Assembly: GCF_019059575.1 (NCBI RefSeq)
Contig: NW_024881671.1
Coordinates: 496,001-560,000, forward strand
Origin: Amphibalanus amphitrite
Taxonomy: Eukaryota; Arthropoda; Thecostraca; Balanomorpha; Balanidae
Length of the DNA stretch: 64,000 nucleotides
Direction of reading: 5' to 3'
Under the pieces are notes generated by a model. It worked only from the letters and a program-made list of their open reading frames with translations. It was not told where the DNA came from and ran no database searches. The translations under genes and the position numbers were made by a program. The first letter of the stretch is position 1. Each line of letters starts with the position of its first letter. Positions 38,101-50,100 of the stretch are shown here, one piece after another.

Positions 38101-41100
38101 TCATGACCTGAGATGACCTCAGGGGCACACAGAAGGGTCACAGGTGCATTTTGTCGATTCAGTGTGTTATGTTTACCTATGAACTGATGTTTGAGAGGGT
38201 TTTGAACCACATTCGTCCAAAAGAGGCGCATTTCAATTTTCTCCAATAGAAGTCGCAAAATTGACCTGACCTTAGGTCATGGATATCAAAAGGCCGAGAT
38301 AAACATTTTATACATATTGTTAGTCTTATCAATCTCTGAAAGTTTCAAAAGTGATCGTTCCGTCGGTGTAGCGTATGTACGCTGGGGCGGCACCGCACTG
38401 CTAGGCGGGGGCGGCATCGCAATAATAGGCGGCAATGCGCTGGGGGGCACCACTTGCATTGAGGGGTGGCATTGTACGGTGAAGGGGCGGCGTCGCATTG
38501 AGGGGCGGTATCGCAACGAGGGGTGGCACTAACGAAGCTGCCTTATAAGAAACGCTTGGCACATCCTAGCCCAGCTCGGCGCCGCCTGGCTGCTGCATCT
38601 TGAAAAGGGTCCTTGGTGTCGATGAGACATTGTCAAATAATTACCTACCTAGCGTCAGTGGTTTCGGGGGGGGGGGGGGGCGCTATCGATCTTGAATGGG
38701 GCGGGGCGACTGAAGTCTCCATTCAGATGGGCGTCAGTGACTACTGGAGGGCGCCAACGAACTCGGATAGGGCGAATGTGATCTTCAGAAGGGCACCGGG
38801 TGATCTAGAGGGGTGTAATGCTTACATAGGTGGGGTCACTGCTGCCTTCAGTAGGGCGTCGGACGCTCTGAAGGAGCGCCATTGATCTCGGATGATTCGA
38901 CTGTTTTTTTTTCATAGGGGCACCAGTGGTTTCAGAGGGGCGCCATTGATTTAGGATGGGGAGACTAAAGTCCCGGTTCAGGTGGGCGCCAGTGGCTCTT
39001 GAGGGGCGCCAGCGACCTTGGATTGATGACGACTGTGATCTTTAGAAGGGTGTTGAGGGGCGCCATTGGGCATGGATGGGGCCGCTGTTGCCTTCAGCAG
39101 GACGCCGGACGCTCTAGAGGGGCGCCTTGAGCTTGGATGGGGGACTGTAGTCTCAAGGGGCGTTGTCTCGGATGGGGCGAATATGATTTTCAGAGGGGCG
39201 CCGGGTACTCTAGTTAGAAGGGCGCCATTGGTTTCAGAGGGTTGCCATCGATCTTAAGATGGGGCAGCTGTGATCTCCGTTTAGGTGGGCGCCAGTGACT
39301 TTTGAGGGGCGCCAGCGACCTCGGGTGAGGACGACTGTGATCTTCAGAAGCGCACCGGACGCTCTGGAGGGACGTCATTGGGCTTGAATGGGACGGCTTT
39401 AGTCTCAAGCGAGACGACTTCAGTCTCAAGGGGGGCGCTAGTGGCTCTCTTGAGGGCGGTATTGATCTCGGATAGGGCGATTGTGATCTTGAGAAGAATG
39501 CGGGTGCTTTAGAGGGGCGCCAGTGGTTTCAGGGGGCGCCATCGATCTTGGATGGGGCCGAATGGGGCAGCTGTGAACTTTCAGAGGGGCGCAATTAACC
39601 TTTAATGGGGCGACTGTTCCGTTCAGGTGGGTGCCAGCGGCTTTCAGGGGCGTCATCGACCCTGGGGGTTCGGAACATTCTGGTTTCCGGAGGGGCGCCC
39701 TTAAACATTGGGGGGCTCAGGTCCTATTTGGGGGTGCCCTGGAGAACATTGTGGTGTCCAGGCACCCCCAAAGAGATATTGAGTTCGATCCCTGCCTGCA
39801 CATCACTTTTTAATTCATGTTCCCTCTGTAAAACGGCATCAGCCTAGTCGGCGCTAATTGGGGCGCCATCTGGGCGGCTGGGCGGAAAGGGGGGGGCCAT
39901 GGCCCCCATGGCCCCCCCCCCCCCTGTCTACGCCACTGACTCGGAAGCTCGCAACGCTAGCGTGGAGCCGTATTCATATCAACCGCCGCCGCAACAATGC
40001 AGCAGCGCAGCGCACGCGGGGCCGTGAAACACCGCCCAGGGCTATCCATGTGTCAGGGCAATCCAAACCACGTGATGGGCTCGGCCCCAGCGGAGCATGA
40101 GGTCCAGGACTCCCGCCCAGGCCCCCTGTTTCCCCCTAATTCCTATCATCCTTCCCACTCTGAAATCGACCGAAAGAGCCTAACCTAACACAACAATCAG
40201 CTCTTTTACCGCTATGTCTGAATAATATTGTCAGATTTAATTAAGGTCAACGGCTTAGCATGTAAATAACAACAACTGCCACCATCGGTATTAAGAGAAA
40301 ACCAATTGCTTTTTCCACAAACACTTAAAAGTTTTTAGCTTAAATGTTTTTAGCTTAGTTGCATGAAATTAATTTTACCAGTCTCGTGTTCCTCTTATCA
40401 AAACGCTTCGAATGAATCAAAAGTTGATCTTGAAGGTCATTTGAAAAATTTGGCCTATGTTCAAAGACATGACCTGACCAGAAATGGTCATGATGCATAG
40501 CAGGATATTAGATCCGTATCATGGAACTTTACAAATACTTTAGATGATTTCATAACTTGAGCATGTCTATCAAAAATAATTATTACATGGCTCATATGTA
40601 AGCTGGGTGTGTGAACATGCTTAAGAATATGTTGAACGCAACTGATAATGTTCTGTTGGTTGGCCACAATTTCTATATTTAATTTATCCTCCTGGATTTC
40701 ATATTTTTGTTAATGACACATTGAAGATGTCGAGAAAAAAAACGCTTAGGAGATTTAACCCTGCAGTTGCTGGGGTATTTCGCCACCCGCCGTTTGCTGG
40801 AGGGGGGGGCGTTAAACGCCCCCAGCCAATAACTCGACAACCAATGGGCGCAGCGAAACGCACTAGGCGGCAAACGAAAAAACGCGACGAGACGCTTCAG
40901 ATGAGTACTTTAAGTTGAATTTTGAGGTCACAGGTCGGGTCAAGGTCAGGTCAAACACCTGAAATCGGGCTTTCAGCAGGATGGACTTCAGAACCTCGTA
41001 ATGGGCGCCTCTCGTCATAAACTCTGTCAAAACAGTGCACAATCCTTCATATAAGGCCTACAAGAGTGTCAGATACATGTAGGGGTCAGTCAAACATAGG

Positions 41101-44100
41101 TCAGGGTCAAGGTCAGGTCAATCAGGTAAGCACATATCCCCAAATAGCAAAACTGGTATTCGCTGTCTATGACACATGTTTTATGGGTAGGGGAGAGTGG
41201 GGTAAGATGCCCAGGGTGGGAAAGACGCCCCACCCCCTCTAGCGGCGAAACAAAGAATCGAACCTGGAAATTAATGTTCTTAGCGTAAAGCGGAAGCCTG
41301 CCTTGTTAACTGCACAAAAATTTGCGAAGCTCAGTTGGGCAACGGCTGGCTGGTGATTGCATGTTTTTTATTTGCTGCTTTCAAAAAATAGTTTGGTGTC
41401 AAAACATTGTAAATATCAAAGAAGGTAGATAATTTTGCGTCCCTTGCTATAGTCGTGATGCATTAACATGCTTGTACTGTGTCCCAAACAGTTTGTTTCA
41501 GGGTGTAGTTTTATGGCTGACAAATTGTACTGATTTAATGTTACTTCGGTACCTTGGGGTAAGATGCCCCCTGTCCTGATGGGGAAAGACGCCCCCCCCC
41601 TAAATCCGTAGGCTTTCCTTCAAGCAGCCCGTCAAATCATTTATTACATACTTGTGATGAGAGACAAAAGCCGATCTGGGACTATTGGGAGTCCAGTACG
41701 GTCGGGTGCTCCCCATGCCAGTCTCTCGGCCCACACAGCGACTTTTTGGGCGGCATCTGACTCTGAGAGCCCTCACGACGGCCTCTGTGGGCCCCATTAT
41801 TGGCTCCAAGGCCCCTCACGACATCCTTTGAGGGCTCCCACGTTGGCTCCACGGGCCGCGCTGGCATCTGAGGTCCCCACGATGGGCTCGAGGGCCCTCA
41901 AGCATCATGAAGACCTATACCTAAGGGCCCCACAGCGGTCTCCGAACGCCACCACGGAGGCTTGTTTGGCCGCGCTGAACTAAGCTGGCCCTAACGATGA
42001 CCTCTGAAGCCCCTTACGACTACTTTTGAGGGCCCTTACGATGACGTTTGGTGTCTACTGCAGGCTCGAAGGGACTACTGATTCGTTCAGGCGATTCACG
42101 TGCCCATTTATGTCACTTATAGTGCAGGGGGCATCTTACCCAACGCCAGGGGGCGTCTTTCCCACCCTGTGGGGTAAGATGCCCCCTTTCACTTCTTCAG
42201 GAAAATGCTTAATGGCAAAAAAAGTTATCATAGTTCAGGCACGAAATTGTGATATTTTTGGAGAAAAATGATGTCGGCTTCTGTTGAAACTCCAAGTTTT
42301 TGCCTTCCGATCGTCATTTTCGAATAATATATGACAAAGTAAAACCCTGGGCATCTTTCCCCACTCTCCCCTAATTTTGGGCGTAGAACACGATGGTGGC
42401 ATTCATTGTATCATATGTGCACGTGTTTGGTTCAAAAAGTTCAATTTAAGAAATGCATGTATCATGGTGGTGAAGTAGTCACGAAAAATTGCCAAGATTC
42501 AGTTCAAGATTGTGGAAAGTGTGGAACGATAATCAAAAATCAAAGATAGCCATTGGATTGTTCATGGTATTGGCAGTCTAATGACGTTTACGGCATGTCT
42601 GTATGTCTATTTTGTGATTTATATGGTTTTTTGAACATATGCCGTTTTTGGTCGAAAACTCAGAAATCATGACGTCACTAAAACCTCGATAGCTCAAAAA
42701 TTTTCCGACCGATTTTTTTAACTTTGCCACAATAAACTTCGATCAATTCCCTACAGGTACTTAAAATTTGGCGCGCTTGCGGCGCGCCGTTTTTATGCTA
42801 TAGCGCGGCGAAAAAAGTGGGGGCGTTTAACGCCGCCCCCCCCCCCCCCAGCAACTCGCGGGTTAACAGCCTGAGATACATTCAGTATGAGGAAGGTTCA
42901 AGGGTGCTAGATTCCTTCCGTCCTCGCTAGCCTCAGGAAAAACCAATCCGCATCGCCCCTAGTCTTCATGCTTCCCTCTCTGGACTGGAGGTCACCCCAC
43001 CAGCCAACCTGTAGTTGATGTCAGATCCATTCCAGGACACATAATCCTCTTCGGGTGACCGTTTGGGAGACGGCTGGACCGTCCCGACAGGGCAATCGTT
43101 CCACGGGAACAGTCTCGCTTCCGCAGATCACTGACGCTGGCTCGCACAACCCAATTACTACACCAGAGCATAGCTATGTCATAGCTCTGCAAGGGCCTTT
43201 TCAGACAGAAAAAGATGGCCCCCAACAAAACAAACAATTTTCTCATTCAGTATTGTATCTCATCAAGCACCACATGTTCTCAGAGTGTTTATTATGCGTT
43301 CCGTCCAAAAAAGCGCAGTTCGATTTTCTCCCATTGACTTGAGCGATCTCAAAATTGACCCGGCCTTTCTGTCAACAATGTCAAACTTGCAAAGTAAACG
43401 TTTCAAATACATATACTGTTGCCCATTAAAATCGCTGAAAGTTCTGAAGCGATCGTTAGTCGGTGTATTTAGATATGATGAGCACAGGAACTTTCCTTCA
43501 GGTAAGGTCACTTGACGTGACCTGTTGTTACGACCTTGAATTGAAAGACTTGGGCGGGAAAAATGGGTCATTTGAAATATTAAAATGCTAGCTTTTAACG
43601 ATAATTGCAAAAACTATCCCGGCAAAATAGTGAGTTAGAAGGGAGCAATTCCCCGACCCCATGTTTAGCTCCTATAATTGAGCTAGCTGTTAGAGCCTCG
43701 CGGAAAACGAGCGCTTGCGTCGTTACGTGACGCAGCGACTGGTACCCCATTTTAAAATATCAGTGACCTCTTAGGGCAGGTCAAGGGCCCCGAGGCATTT
43801 AATCGGTTTTTGGTAAATAACTAAACGCATTATCGTCATTTCGATACAATCGTGTTTTCTGTTCTCAGACGCGTCGATTTATATGCTTTTTTGTTTAGGT
43901 GAAGCAATTTAGGATGTTTACCTCAGGTCAATGTCATGTTAGGGCAACGCAGGTCACGAAGCTGTTGAAAGGAGGACATGTTGCATAACATTTGATTCGG
44001 CAAGTCTTGCAAAGTCCATTGATGGCTGTCTCGACTGGCTAGCTCATTTTGATCGGGAGTTATTGACGAAGCACTCCTATGACCCTAGTGACGTCATAAA

Positions 44101-47100
44101 TGACGTCACGCAAGGTTAACAATGCAAAAGTGAGGCATTAGACCTTGCCAAGAATGTATGAAGCCACGATTTCATGTGCTTGAGGTATAGTATCAGATCA
44201 TTTCCGACGCCAAATTAACAGTTTCCATGAATTCCCCATTATGCGTATATGACACTAAGTGCATTCCGGATTGCATCATTTTATAACCGACAACCGTGCA
44301 GAGGTTTACTTAAGACGTCATAGTTAAGTGAACTGACCTGAAAACGTGGTTGAGGTCAAGTGATCCGGCTTGAATGAAATGTAAGGCATGTGAAATGTCA
44401 GCCTTCTATCATCAGTGTGCTTTGAGCTACCCCAAAAAATACATGGTGGCGGCATCGACCCCTTCTTATCGGCCGGCGAGGGTTAAACCTCGCTTCGAAT
44501 TATTGCAGATAATGATGCGACCGAAAACAAAGCATTTAGGTATATGTGTCTAGAACGGCCGCTGACTTGTTGGACAAGATCCCCAATCTTAATTCGCTAG
44601 ATGGGAATAAAATACTCGGCATGTGATACATATAGTTATACCCCTCGATTTGCCCCTCGCGTTAAGTCTATTCTAATCATCACTGTCGCTTTTTATCCGA
44701 GATGATGTCGCCGCTAAACAGGTTGCTCTGTTTGCTTGCTTGCGTTGAATGGCCATTACGGATTATTGAAGGATTATGATAAAATAGGAATGGGGCAAGG
44801 GAAGATATGCACTGCAGGTGTTTAATTTAGATCACAAAGGCATCATTTCCAGCATCGTGCAGAGTCATTATCTTCCCCTGTTCTGCACTGCGGCATCTCC
44901 GCGCCCCACACAAGGCGTCCTCACTCCACGGCCGGCCGCCGCCAACTGACCCACTCGCCGGGCGCCGCGACCTGACCCGTGTCGCTGCCGCGGCCTGCGC
45001 AATAGAGTCGGGGCTGGAATCCGGGGGTTCGACCGGCCGGCCGCCTCTGGAGCGGGGGACTTTTTTAGTAGACCTACTGTACCCCCCAAACCCCCTCTAA
45101 ATATTGACCTAGAGCAACCAAATTTACACAGGGGCGAGAACTCCAAGGAGCCCACCTACCTACCAAATTGGTGTTTCTAGGTGCCATAGGAGCCAATCGC
45201 GAGGGGGGTTGCATCGACCCCCTGCCAGGCCGTGTTATGAAAAATGCCCTGCCAGGGCGAGGGTTTATACTACAGATATGTATCATCAGCCACTGACTGT
45301 CGCCGGTGTGCTCCGTCAGAGTTGCTTATTTTTAACGTATGACAGCACTCGGAAAGCTATTTTGAGTGCAGTTACGTGATGCTAGCACAGAAAAGAAATG
45401 GAAAGGATATATGAGCACTCTCGTTTGGAGTGTTTTTGTTAACTCATCAGAAGCACGTAATTATTGTGAAACATTTGCATACGAAAACTAACGTTATCTT
45501 CATCATCTGTCAACTCTCGTGGCGGGTATGTAACCCTCTTCTTTATTTCAAGAATAGTTCCACTTGGCAAACTAAGGAAGCAATTTAAATCCAACTTTCT
45601 CGAACTTTTCCTAGAAGTGATGCAGCGTCTTACAAATCTGAATACAGAATTACATCAGCAGTTACAGACTTCAGCTAATTTTCTTGGTAGGTACCTACCT
45701 AAGCAATCTCTAGGCACTGTTCCATTAACATATTCCGAAGTCTTTATGCAAATAGGTACCCAGGAAACAGCTCACGTCAGCTAAGCGCAAAGTTGATGCA
45801 TGAGGTCCAAGTGAGCCGCGCCCGCTCAATATACAATATACATGCAGTAACCAGGAGAAATTCTTCCGATGTCCTTGTCTCAGCATCGGTGGCTTACCCT
45901 ATTGAACGCTGTCGCCGTTTCGGCATCCCTCGTGCAATACAGCCGTGTCTCCGTCGCCAATCGCCATCCTGTTGGGGCCGCCACTTCCCTGCCGTCCTGC
46001 TGTTGGGCTGTCGGTCTCTGCGACTCGGTACGCTATCGCACGTCTTCGTTTCTATGCCGTCACCGTCACCTGCGCGTCCCGGCAGACAGCAGCCTTGGCC
46101 TGGCTGTCACCTGGGCGCGCATCGCCTTCATCTGGGGCTTCTCGGTGGTGTGGATGAGCCTGCCGTTTGTCGGAGTCAGCCGATACGTCCCCGAGGGGTT
46201 CATGACCAGGTAAGTGAGCAATGTGTGTGGAAATAGACGTGAAAATAGATAGACGTGCTACTTTGCAGCATCTGTGTCGAAGTAGGCGGCTGAGATAGTC
46301 TGGAATGTGAGGGCACGGGGGTCGTTTCACAGCTAAAAGTAACCGTCTAGGTTCAGCTGGCTCGCTCACTCTCGTAATACAGCAGGGTATTAGACGTTCC
46401 GCTTTCTTTTAGCCACCCAACATTTTTAGATAATTGTGTTTCTAATGAAAAAATATATCCCTATAGTATGTAGGTAAGTCGCATGAGATGGAAAGTGATG
46501 AATTTCTATTTATTTATAAATGCTTGAGTTCCCAATAGATATTTTTGTTCTGTCCCTTAAATGTTAAGGCTAAATATTTAATATCAGCACAGGCTCTGCA
46601 GTATCCAAGATAGTCAGCCCAAACTCACACATGTAAGTGTAACATCAGCTCAACGGTGTCCGGACAAATTGCCGAAAGGCGATTTACCGAATGTCATTTT
46701 GCCGAATGCATTTCGCCGAATGTCATTTTGCCGATGTGCTTTTTGCCGACGTGTCAAAAAGTCGAAATGCTAAAAGTCGAAATGCCATTTGCCGACATGC
46801 CTTTTTGCCGAAATGCCAATTTGCCGAAATGCTTATTAGTCGAAATGTAACTTTGCCGAAATGCGATTTGCCGAAATGTCGATTAGTCGAAATGTAAATT
46901 TGCCGAAATGTCAATTTGCCGAAACGTCAATTTGCCGAAATGTCAATTTGCCGAAATGTCAATTTGCCGAAATGTCAATTTGCCGAAATGTCAATTTGCC
47001 GAAATGTAAATTTGCCGAAATGTCAATCTGCCGAATTGGCAGTTTGCCGAAGTGTCAATTAGTTGAAATATAACTTTGCCGAAATGTCAATCTGCAAACC

Positions 47101-50100
47101 TAGGTTAGGTGGTGTTTATTTACTTAGGACCGATCACCAATTTACTTTTGGTGCAATCCCCAACTAAAAAGCAAATCACATGATAGGTATCCTTTGACCT
47201 CCTGATTTCATAACTAATAATTATTAATGGCACAAGCAAGTTTAAAAACACCAATACCATGTGGAAATAAACATCAAATTGCTCGTGGCGAAGCAGTGCA
47301 GTGCCGAAGGCAATGCCTTAGGAGAGATTACAGGCAAAGGTAAGTCAAGTATTTTTAGGCTAACCCTCGCCGGCCGAGGGGGGTTGCGGGTGCCGCAACC
47401 CCTAGGGTTTTTTTCGCGATAGCTCCGAACACGCTGGCGATAGAGAGCTGAAACTTTACATAGCTGACCTTTGATTCAAGCCGGATCTTTTTACACCAAC
47501 CGCATTTTCGGGTAAGGTCAGGTCACCGACCAATGACGTCATAAGTGAACCTCTGCACGGTCTTCAGATGTCGCAACTTCGCAACACCCTCACGGCCAGA
47601 GGAGCTTTCACAGGGAAATGAAACATGCAGGACCTAATATCCATTACAAGTCTCACAGCTTGTATATCTCAGATTTTCCGAAAGGTTATTTGAGGTCAGG
47701 TCATTTCCGTGACCTCACCATTATAAGTCAAGAAGAAAAATGAAAACTGATATTCTGGCGCCGGGAACGAGCTCTGACTATCTCAAGCACGCAGAATCGT
47801 GATTTGACGCCTTCCTTGCAAGGTTAGATGCGTAACTTTTGCAATGTTGACCTTGCGTGACGTCATTTATGACGTCATCAAGGTCATATTAGTTTTTCTT
47901 CAATAGCTCCCGATCAAATTGAGCTAGCGAGTCGGAAAAGCCACCAATGGGCTCAGGAAGACCTGCCGAATCGAATGATATGCAACATGACCTCTTTCCA
48001 CCAACTTCATGACCTGGGGGTGCTGACCTGACCCTGACCTGAGGTCAACACCCTAAGTTGACCTGACCCAAACAAAAATTATATCATTTGACGCCCCTAA
48101 GCAAGGCAAACACGATGCTGCCAAAATCGCGGCCCTGCGGCCCTTTGTAGCGAAGTTATTCGCCAAAAACTGAACCGTACCTTGGGGCACTTGACCTGAC
48201 CTCAGAGGTCACCGGTTGACGTAGGACCTTAAAATCGGGTATCAATCTCTGCGTCTCGTAACGGCGCACACGCTCGTTATTTCCGCGACGCGCCAGCTCC
48301 ACCAGGGGCGAAGCGACTAATAAGCATTTCGGCAAATAGGCATTTCGGCAAAAAGGCATGTCGGCAAATGGCATTTCGACTTTTTGACACGTCGGCAAAA
48401 AGCACATCGGCAAAATGACATTCGGCAAATCGCCTTTCAGCAATTACCACCTCGGCCGGCGCGTATGTAGAAAACCAATAGGTCCGGTGAGGGTTAAATT
48501 GTTGTGTATCTGGCTTCAGGCCTTCGGCCTGAAGCCTGATGCACAACCACTTAACCTAAAAATAATTGACTTATCATTGTCTGCAATCTATTCATGTGAG
48601 TATCTTCTTCCTTATCCACGGGTAGGCAAAAATCAGTAGGTCGGGTTAGGTAAGGTTTGGTTATGTTTTCTTTTACTTTGGTGACATGTAAGTGGGTTTC
48701 TTTGCCTTTGAAAAGCGAGTCGGTCCTAAAGTTAATACTTACGGGTCAGGTTAGGTTAGGTTAGGTTAGGATAGGTTAGGTTAGGTTAATTTCGGCTAAT
48801 TGGCATTTCGGCAAATTGACATTTCGACTAATTGACTTTTCGGTAAATTGACATTTCGACTAATTGACACTTCGGCAAATTTACGTTTCGACTAATTAGC
48901 ATTTCGGCAAATTAGCATTTCGGCGAATTGACATTTCGACTAATTGACTTTTCGGCAAATTGACATTTCGGCAAATTGACATTTCGACTAATTAGCATTT
49001 CGGCAAATTAGCATTTCGGCGAATTGACATTTCGACTAATTGACTTTTCGGCAAATTGACATTTCGGCAAATTGACATTTTCGACTTATTGCACGTCGGC
49101 AAAAAGGCATGTCGGCAAATTGCATTTCGACTTTTAGCACTTCGCTCTTTTGACACGTCGGCAAAAAGACACGTCGGCAAAATGCATTCGACATATTGAC
49201 ATTCGGCGAATAAGCATTCGGCAACAAGCAGTTCGGCAAATTGTCCTGTAACCCAGCTCAACACCAGGCCAGGGTGAGATGGGGCCGGGAATCTCAAATG
49301 TGTCGCAGCCGGCAGCCTGCAGCCCTGAATGGCTTGGTGTTCAGCACCGAATATGCCGCTATAAAAAACACTCGGATCAGACCATTCTGGTTCGACAGAG
49401 GGCGATCACTTTCTAGGCCAGAGCCGAGCCCAATCCCCGAAAATGTCTGTGCTCAGAACGAATACGCGTCTGGAACTACATTGGATCTTTCATCCTTTTC
49501 ATATTGGGCGAGATAAATCAGAGCCTGGCGAATAAAACGTGCCTTTGAATCACACTCGTCGACGTTGAAGAAAAGCATGTCGCTGAATGACGTATCTCTT
49601 CGAAAAAAATGATGACAGGTCAGTTCTTAAGGTAACACCTAGCGTTTATTCGTGCTTATGTCAGTTTCACTAATCAAAGGACGAAAAAAAAAAACTTATA
49701 GGTATGTTTTGTAATGATCGCACTCAACTATGTTGCTGAAATTATTGTCAATGGCATTATTTTCACCCGCTGCGTGAACCCCAGCAGTTGCATCGAAGTG
49801 CAGAAGCAAATAGAATTACGAACATAACCAATAACCATGTTGTTGCCATCCTCGTTACCTATGCTACTCGACAGATTCTTATAACGTGGGTAAAAGCTAC
49901 ACCATCCTCACCTGGCGGAATATTTACCTTTTTTCAGCTGCACGTTCGACTACGTGTCGGGTGACGCGGTGTCGCGCGCCTACATCGGCCTGTCGGTGGT
50001 GCTGTGCTACGTGGCGCCCCTAGTGGTGATCGCCGTCTGCTACTGCACCATCTACCGGCTGCTCGGCAGGATGCCCGACATCGCCGTGCACACCAAATAC

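Larger units (their letters stand above)
40759..42862. mobile_element. TTAA element P4 in X copy 2
   Basis: TTAA at 40755-40758 and 42863-42866; ends CCCTGCAGTTGCTGGGG and CAGCAACTCGCGGG. X copy 1 has the empty site with one TTAA (19145-19148). The subterminal palindrome is GGGGCGTTAAACGCCCC on the left and a GGGGCGTTTAACGCC form on the right. A keyword MITE (41190-42371) is nested inside, so P4 alone is about 0.9 kb. Confidence 0.85.
36485..45079 (-). mobile_element. DNA transposon X, copy 2 (inverted, interrupted)
   Basis: TA at 36483-36484 and 45080-45081; ends CAGTAGGTCTATTAAAA and TTTTAGTAGACCTACTG. It aligns in reverse with copy 1 at 11745-21426 along its whole length once insertions are removed. 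Its own insertions are a hAT-like element and a TTAA element that carries a keyword MITE. It lacks FB and the TTAA element of copy 1 and so shows their empty sites. Confidence 0.85.
34480..45263. mobile_element. TTAA-type element P10 hosting a nest of insertions
   Basis: Left end CCCTCGCCCTGGCAGGGGG after TTAA (34476-34479); right end CCCTGCCAGGGCGAGGG before TTTA (45264-45267), a near-match to TTAA. Subterminal palindromes (GGTCGATGCGACC-like left, GGTTGCATCGACC-like right) pair with each other. Removing the MITE at 35156-36190 and transposon X copy 2 leaves about 1.15 kb, the normal length of this family here. Fills most of opsin intron 4. Confidence 0.75.
46655..49253. mobile_element. Mutator-like element with TTTGCCGAAATG modular ends
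   Basis: The 9-mer CAGCTCAAC flanks both sides (46646-46654, 49254-49262). Outer ends GGTGTCCGGACAAATTGCC and, inverted, GGTTACAGGACAATTTGCC. Both arms (46662-47095 and 48780-49246, inverted) are tandem arrays of a 15-16 base module TTTGCCGAAATGTCAA with variants TTAGTCGAAATGT and TTTGCCGACGTGTC in matching order. A 9-bp duplication and long inverted arms suggest Mutator/MULE, but there is no transposase. A TTAA-type element (47364-48493) sits in the middle. In opsin intron 5. Confidence 0.82.

Noticed and set aside
39780-39812. B-box-like GAGTTCGATCCC followed by a T run
   Set aside because: No A-box at proper spacing; it lies in the degenerate array of the hAT-like element.
46662-49246. 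CRISPR-like look of the TTTGCCGAAATG arrays
   Set aside because: Modules are contiguous 15-16 mers without unique spacers, form inverted transposon arms, and the genome is eukaryotic.
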